Positions 17,703-26,511 of a stretch of DNA of 64,000 bases are shown piece by piece. Every line of letters starts with the position of its first letter. Within the stretch, counting starts at the first letter, position 1. The stretch comes from Deltaproteobacteria bacterium. GTDB taxonomy: Bacteria; Desulfobacterota; Binatia; UBA9968. The stretch covers positions 1-64,000 of the forward strand of contig VGTH01000003.1 of NCBI GenBank assembly GCA_016874755.1. The letters run 5' to 3'. Position numbers and translations under genes: made by a program. The notes below the pieces were generated by a model. That model was not told the origin of the DNA. It saw only the letters and a list, made by a program, of their open reading frames with translations, and ran no database searches.

Positions 17703-18371
17703 CTACAACAGTCCGAGATAAAGCTTGATCAGAAAATGAGTCGGCGGATCGATCACGTTATCGAGGGTGCGCGTGAACAACAAAGCAAAGAGAATCAAGA
17801 AGCCAAACGGCTCGACCCGCGCCAGCAACGCCGAAGCGCGGTCGGGCAATAAACCGACCAGCACGCGGCCGCCGTCGAGCGGCGGCATCGGAAAAGCGTT
17901 AAACACCGCCAGCGCAACATTGATCAGCACGCCGTTCTTGGCCATCACGGCGATGGGCATGAAGAAGTTGGCCAGCGCCGACCCTGACGATCCGCCCACC
18001 CCAGCCAGCAGAGGCAGCGCCGCTTTGAGAAAAAGAATACAACCCAACGCTAAGATCAAATTCATCATCGGCCCGGCCAACGCCACCCACATCATGTCGC
18101 GCTTGGGATTGCGCAAATTGTAAACGTTCACCGGCACCGGCTTGGCGTATCCAAACAAGAACGGCGCATTGGAAAGGATCAGCATCAGCGGAATCAGAAT
18201 CGTGCCGAAAAGGTCAACGTGGGCGATCGGATTGAGCGTCAGGCGCCCGAGCCGCGCCGCCGTCGGATCGCCAAGCCGATTGGCCACCCAACCATGCGCG
18301 ATCTCATGCAGCACCACGGCCAACAACACCGGCAGCGCCCAGACTGCAATCTGTCGAATCGTTTCTTCCAT
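17703..18371 (-). CDS. Site-2-type M50 metalloprotease (Rip-like)
   Basis: 222 residues from the ATG at 18371; a longer frame adds 19 basic residues with no membrane helix. It is an intramembrane protease: zinc site HEIAHG in the first helix region, and the third ligand Asp in FNAFPMPPLDGGRVL, with about five to six hydrophobic helices. It has no PDZ domain, which places it in the short group next to trpS/scpA in many genomes. Substrates of this group are mostly unknown. It is the first gene of the operon that runs to rluB. Confidence 0.9.
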   Translation of the reverse strand: MEETIRQIAVWALPVLLAVVLHEIAHGWVANRLGDPTAARLGRLTLNPIAHVDLFGTILIPLMLILSNAPFLFGYAKPVPVNVYNLRNPKRDMMWVALAGPMMNLILALGCILFLKAALPLLAGVGGSSGSALANFFMPIAVMAKNGVLINVALAVFNAFPMPPLDGGRVLVGLLPDRASALLARVEPFGFLILFALLFTRTLDNVIDPPTHFLIKLYLGLL

Positions 18372-18547
18372 GAATTCTCTATTTTGGCAACGTTTTATAG
18401 AGATACGGTATGGCCTGGGAAAACTCAAGGCAGCCAGCGAGCAACCAGGTTGCGCTTATGAGGCTCGGAGTTGGGCGGATCACAGACACGCGCGTTGACT
18501 TCCCGTGCCGCCTGCCGCAATGATGAAAACTCAACGAATTGCATTCC

Positions 18548-19708
18548 GTGAGCTCCTCTGAAGACCAGCCAGTCAAACCATGGCTCAAAGATTTTCTGCT
18601 CACCTGGGCGAGCCGCTTCGGCGTGTTTCTCGCGCACCATGTCACGCGGCCGCTGATCCCGCTGTACTTGATCACCTTCGGCGCCTCGTCCACGGTGATC
18701 GGCGCGGTGATGGCGGTGTTCACGATCACCGCGACGGTGAGCCGCATCCCCATCGGCCTGTTGATCGATAAGATCGGTCGCAAGCCATTTCTGCTCTGGG
18801 GCATCGCGCTGTTCTGCGCCGGCAAGCTGGGTTACATCTGGGCGCCGTCGATCGCGCTTATGCTGCCGTTTCGCGTGCTCCACGGCCTCGGTTGGTCCGG
18901 CGCCACCACCGCGGTGTCGACAATCTCCGCGGACATCGTGCCGCAGGCGCGCCGCGGCGAGCTGATGGGCTACGCCGGCATGGCGAGCAGCCTCGCCTCC
19001 GCGCTCGGTCCGGTGCTGGGCTTCGCCATCTATCATTCGTTCGGTTATCCGGGCGTGTTTCTCGGCGCCGCCTCGCTCCTCGTCTTGAGTTTTGTCTTCG
19101 CCGTGCCGGTGGCCGAACCGCAGCGTCCGCAAGCCACCGTCAAAAAATCCGCCCGCTGGATCGACAACCTGATCGTCAAGGAATCCCTCGACCCGGCCAT
19201 CGGCGTGGCCTTTCTCTCTTTTGGCCATGGCGCCATTCTCACCTTTCTGCCAATTCACGCTCTGAAAATTGGCATGGGCAACCCCGGCATCTGGTTCGCC
19301 GCCTATGCCGCGTGCATTCTCGCCAGCCGCCCCATCGCCGGCCCGATCTCGGACAAAATCAGCCGGCGCGCCGTCATCATCCCTGGGCTGATCTTGAATC
19401 TGCTTGGCATCGTGCTGTTGGCATTCTCCACCTCTCCGACGCTGCTCGTCGTCGCTGCCATCATCGGCGGCTTCGGCACCGGCGCTGCCCAGCCCGCACT
19501 GATGACCTTGTCGGTGGATCAAAGCAGCGCCGCCCAACGCGGCCAGTCACTCGCTCAGTTTCAGTTCTTCTACGATCTCGGCATCGGTATTGGCTCGCTC
19601 GCCATGGGCGCGCTGCTGGATTGGGTCGATCAAAGTTTTCTAATTATGTATCTCACCACCGCCGCCGTCGCGCTGCTCGGCCTGTGGATCAATTGGCGAA
19701 CGAAATAG
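18548..19708 (+). CDS. MFS transporter
   Basis: 386 residues from the GTG at 18548; a TTG three codons earlier is also possible and neither has a clear ribosome binding site. Twelve membrane helices with the loop motif GLLIDKIGRKPFLLWG and RALHGLGWSGA-like helix 4 (VLHGLGWSGATTAV) typify drug/metabolite MFS proteins. It is followed after 14 bases by the TatD gene, suggesting one transcript. The substrate is unknown. Confidence 0.88.
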   Translation: MSSSEDQPVKPWLKDFLLTWASRFGVFLAHHVTRPLIPLYLITFGASSTVIGAVMAVFTITATVSRIPIGLLIDKIGRKPFLLWGIALFCAGKLGYIWAPSIALMLPFRVLHGLGWSGATTAVSTISADIVPQARRGELMGYAGMASSLASALGPVLGFAIYHSFGYPGVFLGAASLLVLSFVFAVPVAEPQRPQATVKKSARWIDNLIVKESLDPAIGVAFLSFGHGAILTFLPIHALKIGMGNPGIWFAAYAACILASRPIAGPISDKISRRAVIIPGLILNLLGIVLLAFSTSPTLLVVAAIIGGFGTGAAQPALMTLSVDQSSAAQRGQSLAQFQFFYDLGIGIGSLAMGALLDWVDQSFLIMYLTTAAVALLGLWINWRTK

Positions 19709-19722
19709 CGGGAGGTAAGACA

Positions 19723-20499
19723 ATGCTGATCGACGCCCATGTTCACTTGGACAAATACGGCGACCAACTCGACGCCGCTCTTCGCGAAATCGACCAACGG
19801 CGCATTTTCACCGTCGCCACGGCGATGGACATCCCATCGTATGTCGAATTGCAGCGCATCGGCGCCATGTCCGATTTAGTTCTACCGACCTTCGGCATCC
19901 ATCCGCGCCGCGCCGCAGAGTATGCCGACCGATTGCCTGAACTCGCCCGCCATATCGAATCGAGCCCCGCCATCGGTGAGATCGGCCTGGACTTTCACTG
20001 GGTGCGCGACACTGCGACCTATCCGGCGCAGAAAAAGGTGTTGGAATATTTCATCGCCGCCGCCGGCGCGCAAAACAAGTTCGTCAACCTGCACACCAAA
20101 GCGGGCGAAAAAGAAATCTTAGATCTGCTGGAAAAGTATGAGGTCAAACGCGCCATCATCCACTGGTACTCCGGCCCACTGGACGTGCTGCGCGCGATGA
20201 TCGCCTACGGCTGCTATTTTACCATCGGTGTCGAAGTGCTGTTTTCCGATTACATCAAGACCATTGCCAAGGCTGTGCCCGATCATCTGCTGCTAACGGA
20301 AACCGACAACCCCGGTGCATTACGCTGGCTCAATAAAAACGACGAAGTCGGCATGCCAAGCGCGATTCAAAGCGTCATCGACGAGTTAGCCATACTGCGG
20401 CAATCGACGCCCTTGCGAATCGAACAGCTCGTGCAAAGCAATTTTGCCCGGCTTATTAGCAGCGACCCGTGGTTGCGCGGCATCAAGCTGGATTTGTAA
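19723..20499 (+). CDS. TatD-family metal-dependent hydrolase
   Basis: 258 residues from the ATG at 19723, which has GGGAGGT before it; the long frame upstream is a shadow of the MFS gene. The TIM-barrel metal ligands are visible: DAHVHLD, EIGLDFHW, NLHTKAGEKE, IIHWYSG and TETDNPG. TatD proteins are magnesium-dependent DNases (3'-5' exonuclease, repair or nucleotide turnover). Conservation of the set is good, although spacing differs from E. coli TatD, so it is a relative rather than a clear orthologue. Confidence 0.85.
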   Translation: MLIDAHVHLDKYGDQLDAALREIDQRRIFTVATAMDIPSYVELQRIGAMSDLVLPTFGIHPRRAAEYADRLPELARHIESSPAIGEIGLDFHWVRDTATYPAQKKVLEYFIAAAGAQNKFVNLHTKAGEKEILDLLEKYEVKRAIIHWYSGPLDVLRAMIAYGCYFTIGVEVLFSDYIKTIAKAVPDHLLLTETDNPGALRWLNKNDEVGMPSAIQSVIDELAILRQSTPLRIEQLVQSNFARLISSDPWLRGIKLDL

Positions 20500-20560
20500 G
20501 ACAGGTGGCGCGCTTTTCGCTCTGGGCCATGGCAAGATCGAGGCAACTCGGAGGCCTCTT

Positions 20561-21424
20561 ATGGTAGGACAATCCACCGATCACTTGGCCACCAAGCTGG
20601 TCGAGCTTGGCGTCAACGTGATGCTCGCTTGCGTGCGCATCTTAGTGATCCTCGCCATTGCTTATGTGGCGATGAGATGCTTGCGCTTCGGCCTCACCCA
20701 ACTAGAGACGCTGCTCATCCGCGCGGCCCAGGCGACCGACAGAGATCCTAACTCAGCCGCCAAGCGCATACGCACGCTCACCAGCGTGCTCTGGACCGTT
20801 GCGGTCGGGCTCATCTGGTTTGTCGCCGTGCTGATTTCACTCGGCCAGTTGGGCATCGATCTCGGTCCAATCCTGGCAGGCGCCGGCATCGTTGGTTTGG
20901 CCGTCGGTTTTGGCGCCCAGCATTTGGTGCGCGATTTGGTCAGCGGTTTTTTCTTGATTCTGGAAAATCATATTCGGGTCGGCGATACGGTGACTATCAA
21001 TGGCACGAGCGGTGTCGTCGAAGCGATCTCGTTTCGCACCGTCACCTTGCGCGACCTGGCGGGGGTCCTGCATGTTTTCCCCAACGGCGCCATCAATACG
21101 CTGGCGAACCAGTCAAAGGGTTGGTCCGCCTACGTCATCGACGTGACGGTGAGCTACAAGGAAAACAGCGACCGCGTTGTCGACATCATGCGCGCAACGG
21201 CGGAAGAACTGCGTGCCGAGCCAAATTTCGCGGCGCTCATGATCGAGCCCATTGAGATCTTCGGCATCGATGCTTTCACCGACGCCGGCGTCGTCATCAA
21301 GGCACGCTTCAAGACTCAATCTTCACAACAACACACCGTCGGCCGGGAGTATCGCGCCCGCTTGAAGCGGGCCTTCGAAGCGGCCGGCATCGACTTCGCT
21401 CCGGTCCGCGCGGTTGCCCGTTAG
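20561..21424 (+). CDS. MscS-family mechanosensitive channel
   Basis: 287 residues from the ATG at 20561 (CGGAGG upstream). Three N-terminal helices lead to the pore helix GAGIVGLAVGFGAQHLVRD, the Gly/Ala-packed TM3a/b of MscS, then a beta domain (RVGDTVTINGTSGVVEAISF) and the alpha/beta C-terminal domain. The channel opens on membrane tension to release solutes during hypo-osmotic shock. The length matches small-conductance MscS of E. coli. It is probably monocistronic. Confidence 0.93.
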   Translation: MVGQSTDHLATKLVELGVNVMLACVRILVILAIAYVAMRCLRFGLTQLETLLIRAAQATDRDPNSAAKRIRTLTSVLWTVAVGLIWFVAVLISLGQLGIDLGPILAGAGIVGLAVGFGAQHLVRDLVSGFFLILENHIRVGDTVTINGTSGVVEAISFRTVTLRDLAGVLHVFPNGAINTLANQSKGWSAYVIDVTVSYKENSDRVVDIMRATAEELRAEPNFAALMIEPIEIFGIDAFTDAGVVIKARFKTQSSQQHTVGREYRARLKRAFEAAGIDFAPVRAVAR

Positions 21425-21508
21425 CTTTGCCCTTCCCATTTTTCACCAAGCGTGTACATTGGACCGAATCGTTTATGAAGTTTTCTTCGATGGAGAAATC
21501 CGCGCGCC

Positions 21509-22705
21509 TTGACTGATTCGTCCCACTCTTTCACCCGAGCCGAGCTCGGACCGGTCATCGTCGTCAGTCTTATTTCCGCGCTGCGGCTGCTGGGAATTTT
21601 TCTCATGCTGCCAATCTTCAGTGCCTATGCGGTGCGCTATCCTGGCGCCAACCCGGCCTTGGCCGGCGTCGCGTTCGGCATTTACGCCTTGATCCAATGT
21701 GTTTTCCAAGTCCCGCTCGGCTGGGCGAGCGACCGTTGGGGACGCAAACCCGTGCTGATCGTTGGTTTGGCGTTGTTCAGCTTGGGCAGCGTCGCCTGCG
21801 GCTTGGCGACCAGCATCTACGGCTTGATCATCGGCCGCGCCTTGCAAGGCAGCGGTGCCATCGGCGCGGTCGCCATGGCCGCTTTGGCGGATGTCACGCG
21901 GCCGCAAGTGTTGGCCCAAGCCTTCACCATCACCGGCATCGCCATCGGCGCGGCCTTTATGCTGGGCCTGTTGACCGGCCCCGTTCTCGCCGCCCATCTT
22001 GGCCTTAACGGACTCTTTTACATCCTCGCCGGGGTCGGCATTCTCTCGCTGATTCTGGCGGCGACGTCGTTTCCGCGCGTGCAACGCAACCCCCATCGGG
22101 AACAAGCGATGGCGCTGCGGCCGATTCTCGGCGACCCGCGCCTGCGGCCAATTTTCATCGCGGCCTTCGTCCTGTCGTTTACGCTGAATCTTTTTTTCTT
22201 CACCTATCCTTTGAGCTGGACGCAGCTCGGCATGGAGAAAGTCGACCTATGGAAGGTTTACTTGGTCATCTTTCTGCCGAGCGTACTGCTGGTCTTCCCC
22301 TACATGCGGCGCGCGGAGAAGTCGGGGCACTTCCAAAAGCCGATCCGCGTCGGCTGGCTCACCGCTCTGCTCGGCTACGCGCTCTATCTGTTTGGCGCCC
22401 AATACGATTTTTTGCTCTACGCCGGCGGCATGGCGTTCTTCTTCGGCTACAGCGTCTACCAGCCCATGCTGCCGACCTTTCTCACCCGTCGCATCCCGCC
22501 CGGCGGGCGCGGCACCGCCACCGGCGTCTACAATCTGTTTGGCTTTGTCGGCTCGTCGCTCGGCGGCATGCTCGGCGGCGCGCTGATTTCAGTCTCGCCT
22601 GCGCTGCCAGAACTTTGTGGCGTGGCACTCTTGCTGCTGTGGTTTTTTCTCGGATTGCCATCGACCACCGAAAGCCCTGACACGGAAAGGAAGGTGGCGT
22701 CATGA
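21509..22705 (+). CDS. MFS transporter (YajR-like)
   Basis: 398 residues with twelve helices. Motif A (PLGWASDRWGRKPVLIVG) and the antiporter-type helix 5 region (GIAIGAAFMLGLLTGPVLA) are present. The N-terminus (RAELGPVIVVSLISALRLLG) resembles YajR-like MFS proteins, but the extra C-terminal ferredoxin-like domain of YajR is absent. The start is TTG at 21509 with GGAG 15 bases before it. It overlaps the lipoprotein gene downstream by the ATGA sequence, so the two are co-translated. Confidence 0.85.
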   Translation: MTDSSHSFTRAELGPVIVVSLISALRLLGIFLMLPIFSAYAVRYPGANPALAGVAFGIYALIQCVFQVPLGWASDRWGRKPVLIVGLALFSLGSVACGLATSIYGLIIGRALQGSGAIGAVAMAALADVTRPQVLAQAFTITGIAIGAAFMLGLLTGPVLAAHLGLNGLFYILAGVGILSLILAATSFPRVQRNPHREQAMALRPILGDPRLRPIFIAAFVLSFTLNLFFFTYPLSWTQLGMEKVDLWKVYLVIFLPSVLLVFPYMRRAEKSGHFQKPIRVGWLTALLGYALYLFGAQYDFLLYAGGMAFFFGYSVYQPMLPTFLTRRIPPGGRGTATGVYNLFGFVGSSLGGMLGGALISVSPALPELCGVALLLLWFFLGLPSTTESPDTERKVAS

Positions 22706-23103
22706 ACGTGCCTTTCACAGCGCGTGGCATCGCAATGCGCTTGACCCTCGTAGTCGCATTGACGCTGGCTGCGTGCGGCGGCGGCAGCTACGAAGAGACG
22801 GTGGCAGGCACCAAACTTCCCGTGCCCAACGGTATGAAGCGCTCCGGCGACAAACCGGTGGAGATTGCCCTGTTCGGCTTTGGCGCCGGCCAGGCGTCGT
22901 TTAGCGGCACCATGGAGCCAGACAAGCTTGTCGAATTTTACAAGAAAGAATTACCGGCCCGCGGTTGGCAGGAAAGCATGAACCTGCGCAGCGGCGCTGC
23001 CATGCTCGCCTACAGCAAAGAGGGCAAACGGGTGCTGATCGCGATCAGCAAAGAGCAGGACCAAACCTGGTTGAATCTCACCGTCGGCGGCGTGGGCAAA
23101 TAA
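22702..23103 (+). CDS. Small lipoprotein of unknown function
   Basis: 133 residues. A signal peptide ends in the lipobox LTLAAC, so the mature protein should be lipid-anchored at Cys 25 and face the periplasm; Gly residues after the Cys do not signal inner-membrane retention. The mature part has a compact alpha/beta look (LVEFYKKELPARGWQES resembles the helix of small periplasmic DUF proteins), with no catalytic motif. The ATG at 22702 overlaps the MFS stop and has GGAAGG before it. A second ATG at 22735 would also give a signal peptide. Confidence 0.8.
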   Translation: MNVPFTARGIAMRLTLVVALTLAACGGGSYEETVAGTKLPVPNGMKRSGDKPVEIALFGFGAGQASFSGTMEPDKLVEFYKKELPARGWQESMNLRSGAAMLAYSKEGKRVLIAISKEQDQTWLNLTVGGVGK

Positions 23104-23164
23104 GCCGCCGTCAAGACCACGACGGTGGCTATTTCGCGACAGCACAAGCGACTGTCTAGCGCCG

Positions 23165-24028
23165 CTACTTTCCCAGCGAGACGGCGAAAATTCCCGCCAC
23201 TACCAGTGCCGCGCCAAGCAACTTGCGTGGCGTCACAGTCTCGATCTGGCGCGCCATAAAGGGCGTCAGGATGGAGACAAACACCGTGTAGCTATTCACC
23301 AGCGGCGCGACGATGGAAACTCGCTCCATGCTAAAGGCGAGATACATGAACAAGAACGAACCTCCCGTGGAAACGCCGGACCAGACAAACCAACGCGCCA
23401 CCTTGGCAGGCGGCCACGCGAATTTTTCTCCCTGTAGGTAGCGGGTAAAAAGAAAAATTTCGATGGTCGAGGTCACGGCCGCGATCGCCGCCGCGAGAAT
23501 CGGCTGGCCGCTGCCGCCGCCCAATCCCCAACGAACCGCGATGTCTTTCATCGAAAACAGCAGCGCGCATGCAAAGGGAAACAGCAGCTCGATCTTGGAG
23601 TAGGAGGTCTTCTCTCCGCCCCATGACACCGTCACCAAACCGCCCACCGTCAGTAGCACACCCAACAACACCAACGGGGATGGCCGTTCGGCGAGCAAAA
23701 TAATCGCGAGGACGGTGGAGAACATCGGCGTCGTATTGACGATGGTCGAGGTGACGGAACTTCCCAAAGTACGAATGCCACGGAAACTCAAAACGCGGGT
23801 GACACCGGGGACAAACAAGCCAACGGCCACGTAGATAAGATTGTCGCGAACAAACAAACGCGTCTCGCCCTCGAACAAGAAATGGCCGGTCAAGAGGAAC
23901 AACGCATTGAAAGCGATGGTAATCCAGGCACCCCACGGCGCCGCGCCAACATGATAGCCGCGCTGCGCCAGCAAGCTGGCAATGCCGAAGCAGATAGAAG
24001 TTAGCAGGCCAAAGAAGATCGGCAGCAT
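23165..24028 (-). CDS. EamA/DMT-superfamily transporter
   Basis: 287 residues with ten hydrophobic helices in two EamA repeats. Typical features are the FRGIRTLGSSVTSTIVNTTP segment and the repeat ends VLLTVGGLVTVSWG and LLGAALVVAGIFAVSLGK. Members export amino acids or other metabolites, or import them; the substrate is unknown. It is monocistronic and convergent with the lipoprotein gene. Confidence 0.87.
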   Translation of the reverse strand: MLPIFFGLLTSICFGIASLLAQRGYHVGAAPWGAWITIAFNALFLLTGHFLFEGETRLFVRDNLIYVAVGLFVPGVTRVLSFRGIRTLGSSVTSTIVNTTPMFSTVLAIILLAERPSPLVLLGVLLTVGGLVTVSWGGEKTSYSKIELLFPFACALLFSMKDIAVRWGLGGGSGQPILAAAIAAVTSTIEIFLFTRYLQGEKFAWPPAKVARWFVWSGVSTGGSFLFMYLAFSMERVSIVAPLVNSYTVFVSILTPFMARQIETVTPRKLLGAALVVAGIFAVSLGK

Positions 24029-24057
24029 AATGTAACTGAGCTGTTAAGAATCGGCAT

Positions 24058-24145
24058 TGGGGAAACCACGAAACCCACGAAAATCACGAAACCAAAACGT
24101 CTACCTCTTTAATTTCGTGTATTTCGTGGGTTTCATGGTGACTCT
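24058..24145. repeat. Intergenic palindrome (CCACGAAACCCACGAA type)
   Basis: Left arm GAAACCACGAAACCCACGAA, right arm TTCGTGTATTTCGTGGGTTT, about 30 bases apart. It belongs to the same family as the inner palindromes at 12975-13165 and 14413-14572 and the one at 50070-50158. Here it stands alone, between divergent genes. Confidence 0.8.
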
Positions 24146-24232
24146 CCCAGATATGTCATGTACCACAGGTTTTCTTTCCCGGAGGTTTTCGTTTACATTG
24201 CGTTATAACTGAAAACCCACCCAACTGCATTG

Positions 24233-25297
24233 ATGCCCGCTAACAATTTCGCGCCGCTGCGCCGCAAGCTACTGCGTTGGTACGACGCCCAACGGCGCGA
24301 CTTGCCATGGAGACGCACGCGCGATCCCTACGCCATTTGGATCTCCGAGACCATGCTGCAGCAGACCCAGGTGGCGACCGTCATCCCCTATTACGAGCGT
24401 TTCATGAAAGCGTTCCCGACTCCGGCGCTGCTGGCACAAGCGCCGCTGAAGAAAGTCCTCACGCTGTGGTCGGGCCTGGGGTACTACCGCCGCGCCGAAA
24501 ATTTGCAGCGGGCTGCCGAGACCATCGCGCGAGAGCATGGTGGGGAGCTGCCAAATCGTTACGATGCGCTGCGCGCCCTGCCGGGGGTTGGCGACTACAC
24601 GGCGGGCGCCTTGATGAGCATTGCCTTTGACCAGCGTTATCCAGCCGTCGACGGCAACGTGCGGCGCGTTCTCAGTCGGCTCTTTGCTTTGACCGATGAA
24701 AAAACCTTGCGCTCCCAGGCTGCCACGCTCGTGCCGCACCACCACCCCGGCGATTTCAATCAAGCCTTGATGGAATTGGGCGCCACCGTTTGCGCACCCT
24801 CGGCGCCCAGCTGCGCGGCCTGTCCGTTTGAGCAATGCTGCGCGTCGCGCCGAAATCCGTCTGCGGTGTCTATTCCCGGTACCAAAAAACACCTGCATCA
24901 AACCCGCGTCGCCTGGCCGCTGGCGATTGTCTGGCGCAACGGCAAGATACTCCTGCGCCGCCGCCCAAAAGATCGCTTGCTTGCCGGCATGTGGGAGCTG
25001 CCCGGTGGCGAGTTAAAAAAAAGGGAAACCCTGCAGCAGGCTCTGGGCGCCGAGCTTCGTACCATCGATTGCCATAACGCAACGCCGCGCAAAATCGGCA
25101 CGCTGCGCCACGCGATCACCCATCGCAATATCCACGCGCCGGTTTTTCTCGTGACATTGGCCGATCACAAAGAGATCCGATTGCCGTCATCTAACTGGCG
25201 CTGGGTTGCGCCGGCCTCATTGCACCGCTATCCGACCTCGTCCATGACAGCGAAGGCCCTGAAGATTTTCACCGCCCATGAGAAAGCTTCTCTTTAG
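24233..25297 (+). CDS. mutY: A/G-specific adenine DNA glycosylase
   Basis: 354 residues. MutY removes adenine mispaired with 8-oxoguanine. Visible parts: the catalytic Glu region WISETMLQQTQVATVIPYYE, the helix-hairpin-helix LPGVGDYTAGAL with catalytic Asp in AVDGNVRRVLSR, the four-Cys iron-sulfur loop (CAPSAPSCAACPFEQCC), and a C-terminal NUDIX-like 8-oxoG recognition domain from about 225. The start is ATG at 24233, just behind a TTG. The end overlaps mtgA by 20 bases. Confidence 0.95.
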   Translation: MPANNFAPLRRKLLRWYDAQRRDLPWRRTRDPYAIWISETMLQQTQVATVIPYYERFMKAFPTPALLAQAPLKKVLTLWSGLGYYRRAENLQRAAETIAREHGGELPNRYDALRALPGVGDYTAGALMSIAFDQRYPAVDGNVRRVLSRLFALTDEKTLRSQAATLVPHHHPGDFNQALMELGATVCAPSAPSCAACPFEQCCASRRNPSAVSIPGTKKHLHQTRVAWPLAIVWRNGKILLRRRPKDRLLAGMWELPGGELKKRETLQQALGAELRTIDCHNATPRKIGTLRHAITHRNIHAPVFLVTLADHKEIRLPSSNWRWVAPASLHRYPTSSMTAKALKIFTAHEKASL

Positions 25298-26039
25298 CAG
25301 CATTCTGATTGGTCTCATCGTGGCTGCGGTTTACTATTTTTACTTCAGCCTGCCCGATGTGACTGCCTTGAAGAGAAGCAACCCCAAAAGCTCGGCGATG
25401 ATGGATTTACGCAGCGCGGAGTATAAGAAAAAAAACCTCAAGATCGCGCGGCAATTCTACTGGGTTTCCTATGGCGCCATCTCCGAGCACATGAAGAAAG
25501 CCGTGTTGGTCGCCGAAGACGCGGCGTTTTTCAGCCACAGCGGCGTCGACATGAACGAGCTGAAAGAAGCGCTCAAACGCGACTGGGACACTGGCAGCTT
25601 TGCCCGCGGCGGCAGCACCATCACCATGCAGCTGGCGAAGAATCTCTATCTAAGCCCGACGAAAAATCCTTTGCGCAAAGTCAAAGAAATCATTATCGCC
25701 AAGCAACTGGAATCGGCTTTGACCAAACGGCGCATTTTCGAAATCTATCTCAACATCGTCGAGTTCGGCCGCAATATTTACGGCGTCGAAGCTGCGGCGC
25801 GCCACTACTTCGGCAAGTCTGCGGCTGGCCTCGACCCACTGGAAGCAGCGACTCTGGCGGCGCTGTTGCCGAGCCCGCGCACCCCTAAAGATCGCGACCT
25901 GCTGAACCGTCGCAACACGATTCTCGCCCGGCTCGCCGGCGTTGGTTACCTGAGCCGTGACGAAATGGATCGGGGCCGGCGCACCGGCTTGTTTCAGAAG
26001 GTGGAAGAAGAGGCGCCCCTCTTGCAACCGGCGGAATAA
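25278..26039 (+). CDS. mtgA: Monofunctional biosynthetic peptidoglycan transglycosylase
   Basis: 253 residues. One N-terminal membrane anchor, then the GT51 glycosyltransferase domain with catalytic Glu in VAEDAAFFSHSGVD, the GGSTITMQLAKNLYL motif, KEIIIAKQLE and LNIVEFGRNIYGVEAAARHYF. It polymerises lipid II into glycan strands on the periplasmic face. There is no transpeptidase domain. It begins inside the mutY 3' end, so it is translationally coupled to a DNA repair gene, an odd pairing that may only reflect compact packing. Confidence 0.93.
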   Translation: MRKLLFSSILIGLIVAAVYYFYFSLPDVTALKRSNPKSSAMMDLRSAEYKKKNLKIARQFYWVSYGAISEHMKKAVLVAEDAAFFSHSGVDMNELKEALKRDWDTGSFARGGSTITMQLAKNLYLSPTKNPLRKVKEIIIAKQLESALTKRRIFEIYLNIVEFGRNIYGVEAAARHYFGKSAAGLDPLEAATLAALLPSPRTPKDRDLLNRRNTILARLAGVGYLSRDEMDRGRRTGLFQKVEEEAPLLQPAE

Positions 26040-26141
26040 TGGTTATTTTTGCTGCCTAGATGACACTTTGGAAGATTTACCAAGGTCACTCGTCTAATTT
26101 AACGAGGCAGTACGGAGCCGCACAACTCGAAAGGAAACTTT

Positions 26142-26351
26142 ATGGAACGCAACCCCAAAGGCCTCGGCAGCTCGTTGGGCGAGATGATCGCAACTGCCGG
26201 TGAAGTCGCGTTCGCCTACTCTGACAATGACAAGGATGGCCACCGCCTGGCCCGTTTGGCGCTGATTGAGCTGATTAGAAATCGCGCGCAGGCGATCCAG
26301 TTTGACAAAGATTTGGACTTTCCGACCGACACCAAAGCCACCGTCCACTAA
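26142..26351 (+). CDS. Small conserved-looking protein of unknown function
   Basis: 69 residues, hydrophilic, mostly helical, with GAAAGGAAAC before the ATG. A central SDNDKDGHRLARLALIE stretch has an EF-hand-like acidic run but is too short to call. No family is recognised. It ends 6 bases before a stable hairpin (26358-26386), which supports a real, separately terminated small gene. Confidence 0.55.
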   Translation: MERNPKGLGSSLGEMIATAGEVAFAYSDNDKDGHRLARLALIELIRNRAQAIQFDKDLDFPTDTKATVH

Positions 26352-26357
26352 AGATTC

Positions 26358-26386
26358 ACGCTGCGGGGAGAATTGCCCCGTAGCGT
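26358..26386 (+). terminator. Stable hairpin after the 69-residue ORF
   Basis: ACGCTGCGGGG pairs with CCCCGTAGCGT around a 7-base loop, 11 pairs with one G-T wobble. No T-run follows, so it may be a Rho-dependent or RNA-stabilising hairpin and not a classic terminator. Confidence 0.5.
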
Positions 26387-26511
26387 TGTCACTTTCAGCC
26401 ACAATAAATTGGAACTTTGTCGCCACTTGACCGGTTTCTCATGCAAGAAACTTTCGGTCGGCGCGCGACATCTAACGGTTTGCACGCTCTGACCCGCAAA
26501 GGAGCAGCAAT

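Noticed and set aside
18892-19722. N-terminal extension of the TatD gene
   Set aside because: It is the shifted frame of the MFS gene; the TatD fold and binding site begin at 19723.
26358-26386. Attenuator for the selenoprotein operon
   Set aside because: No leader peptide or alternative pairing was seen, and the hairpin lies more than 120 bases before the gene; kept only as a hairpin.
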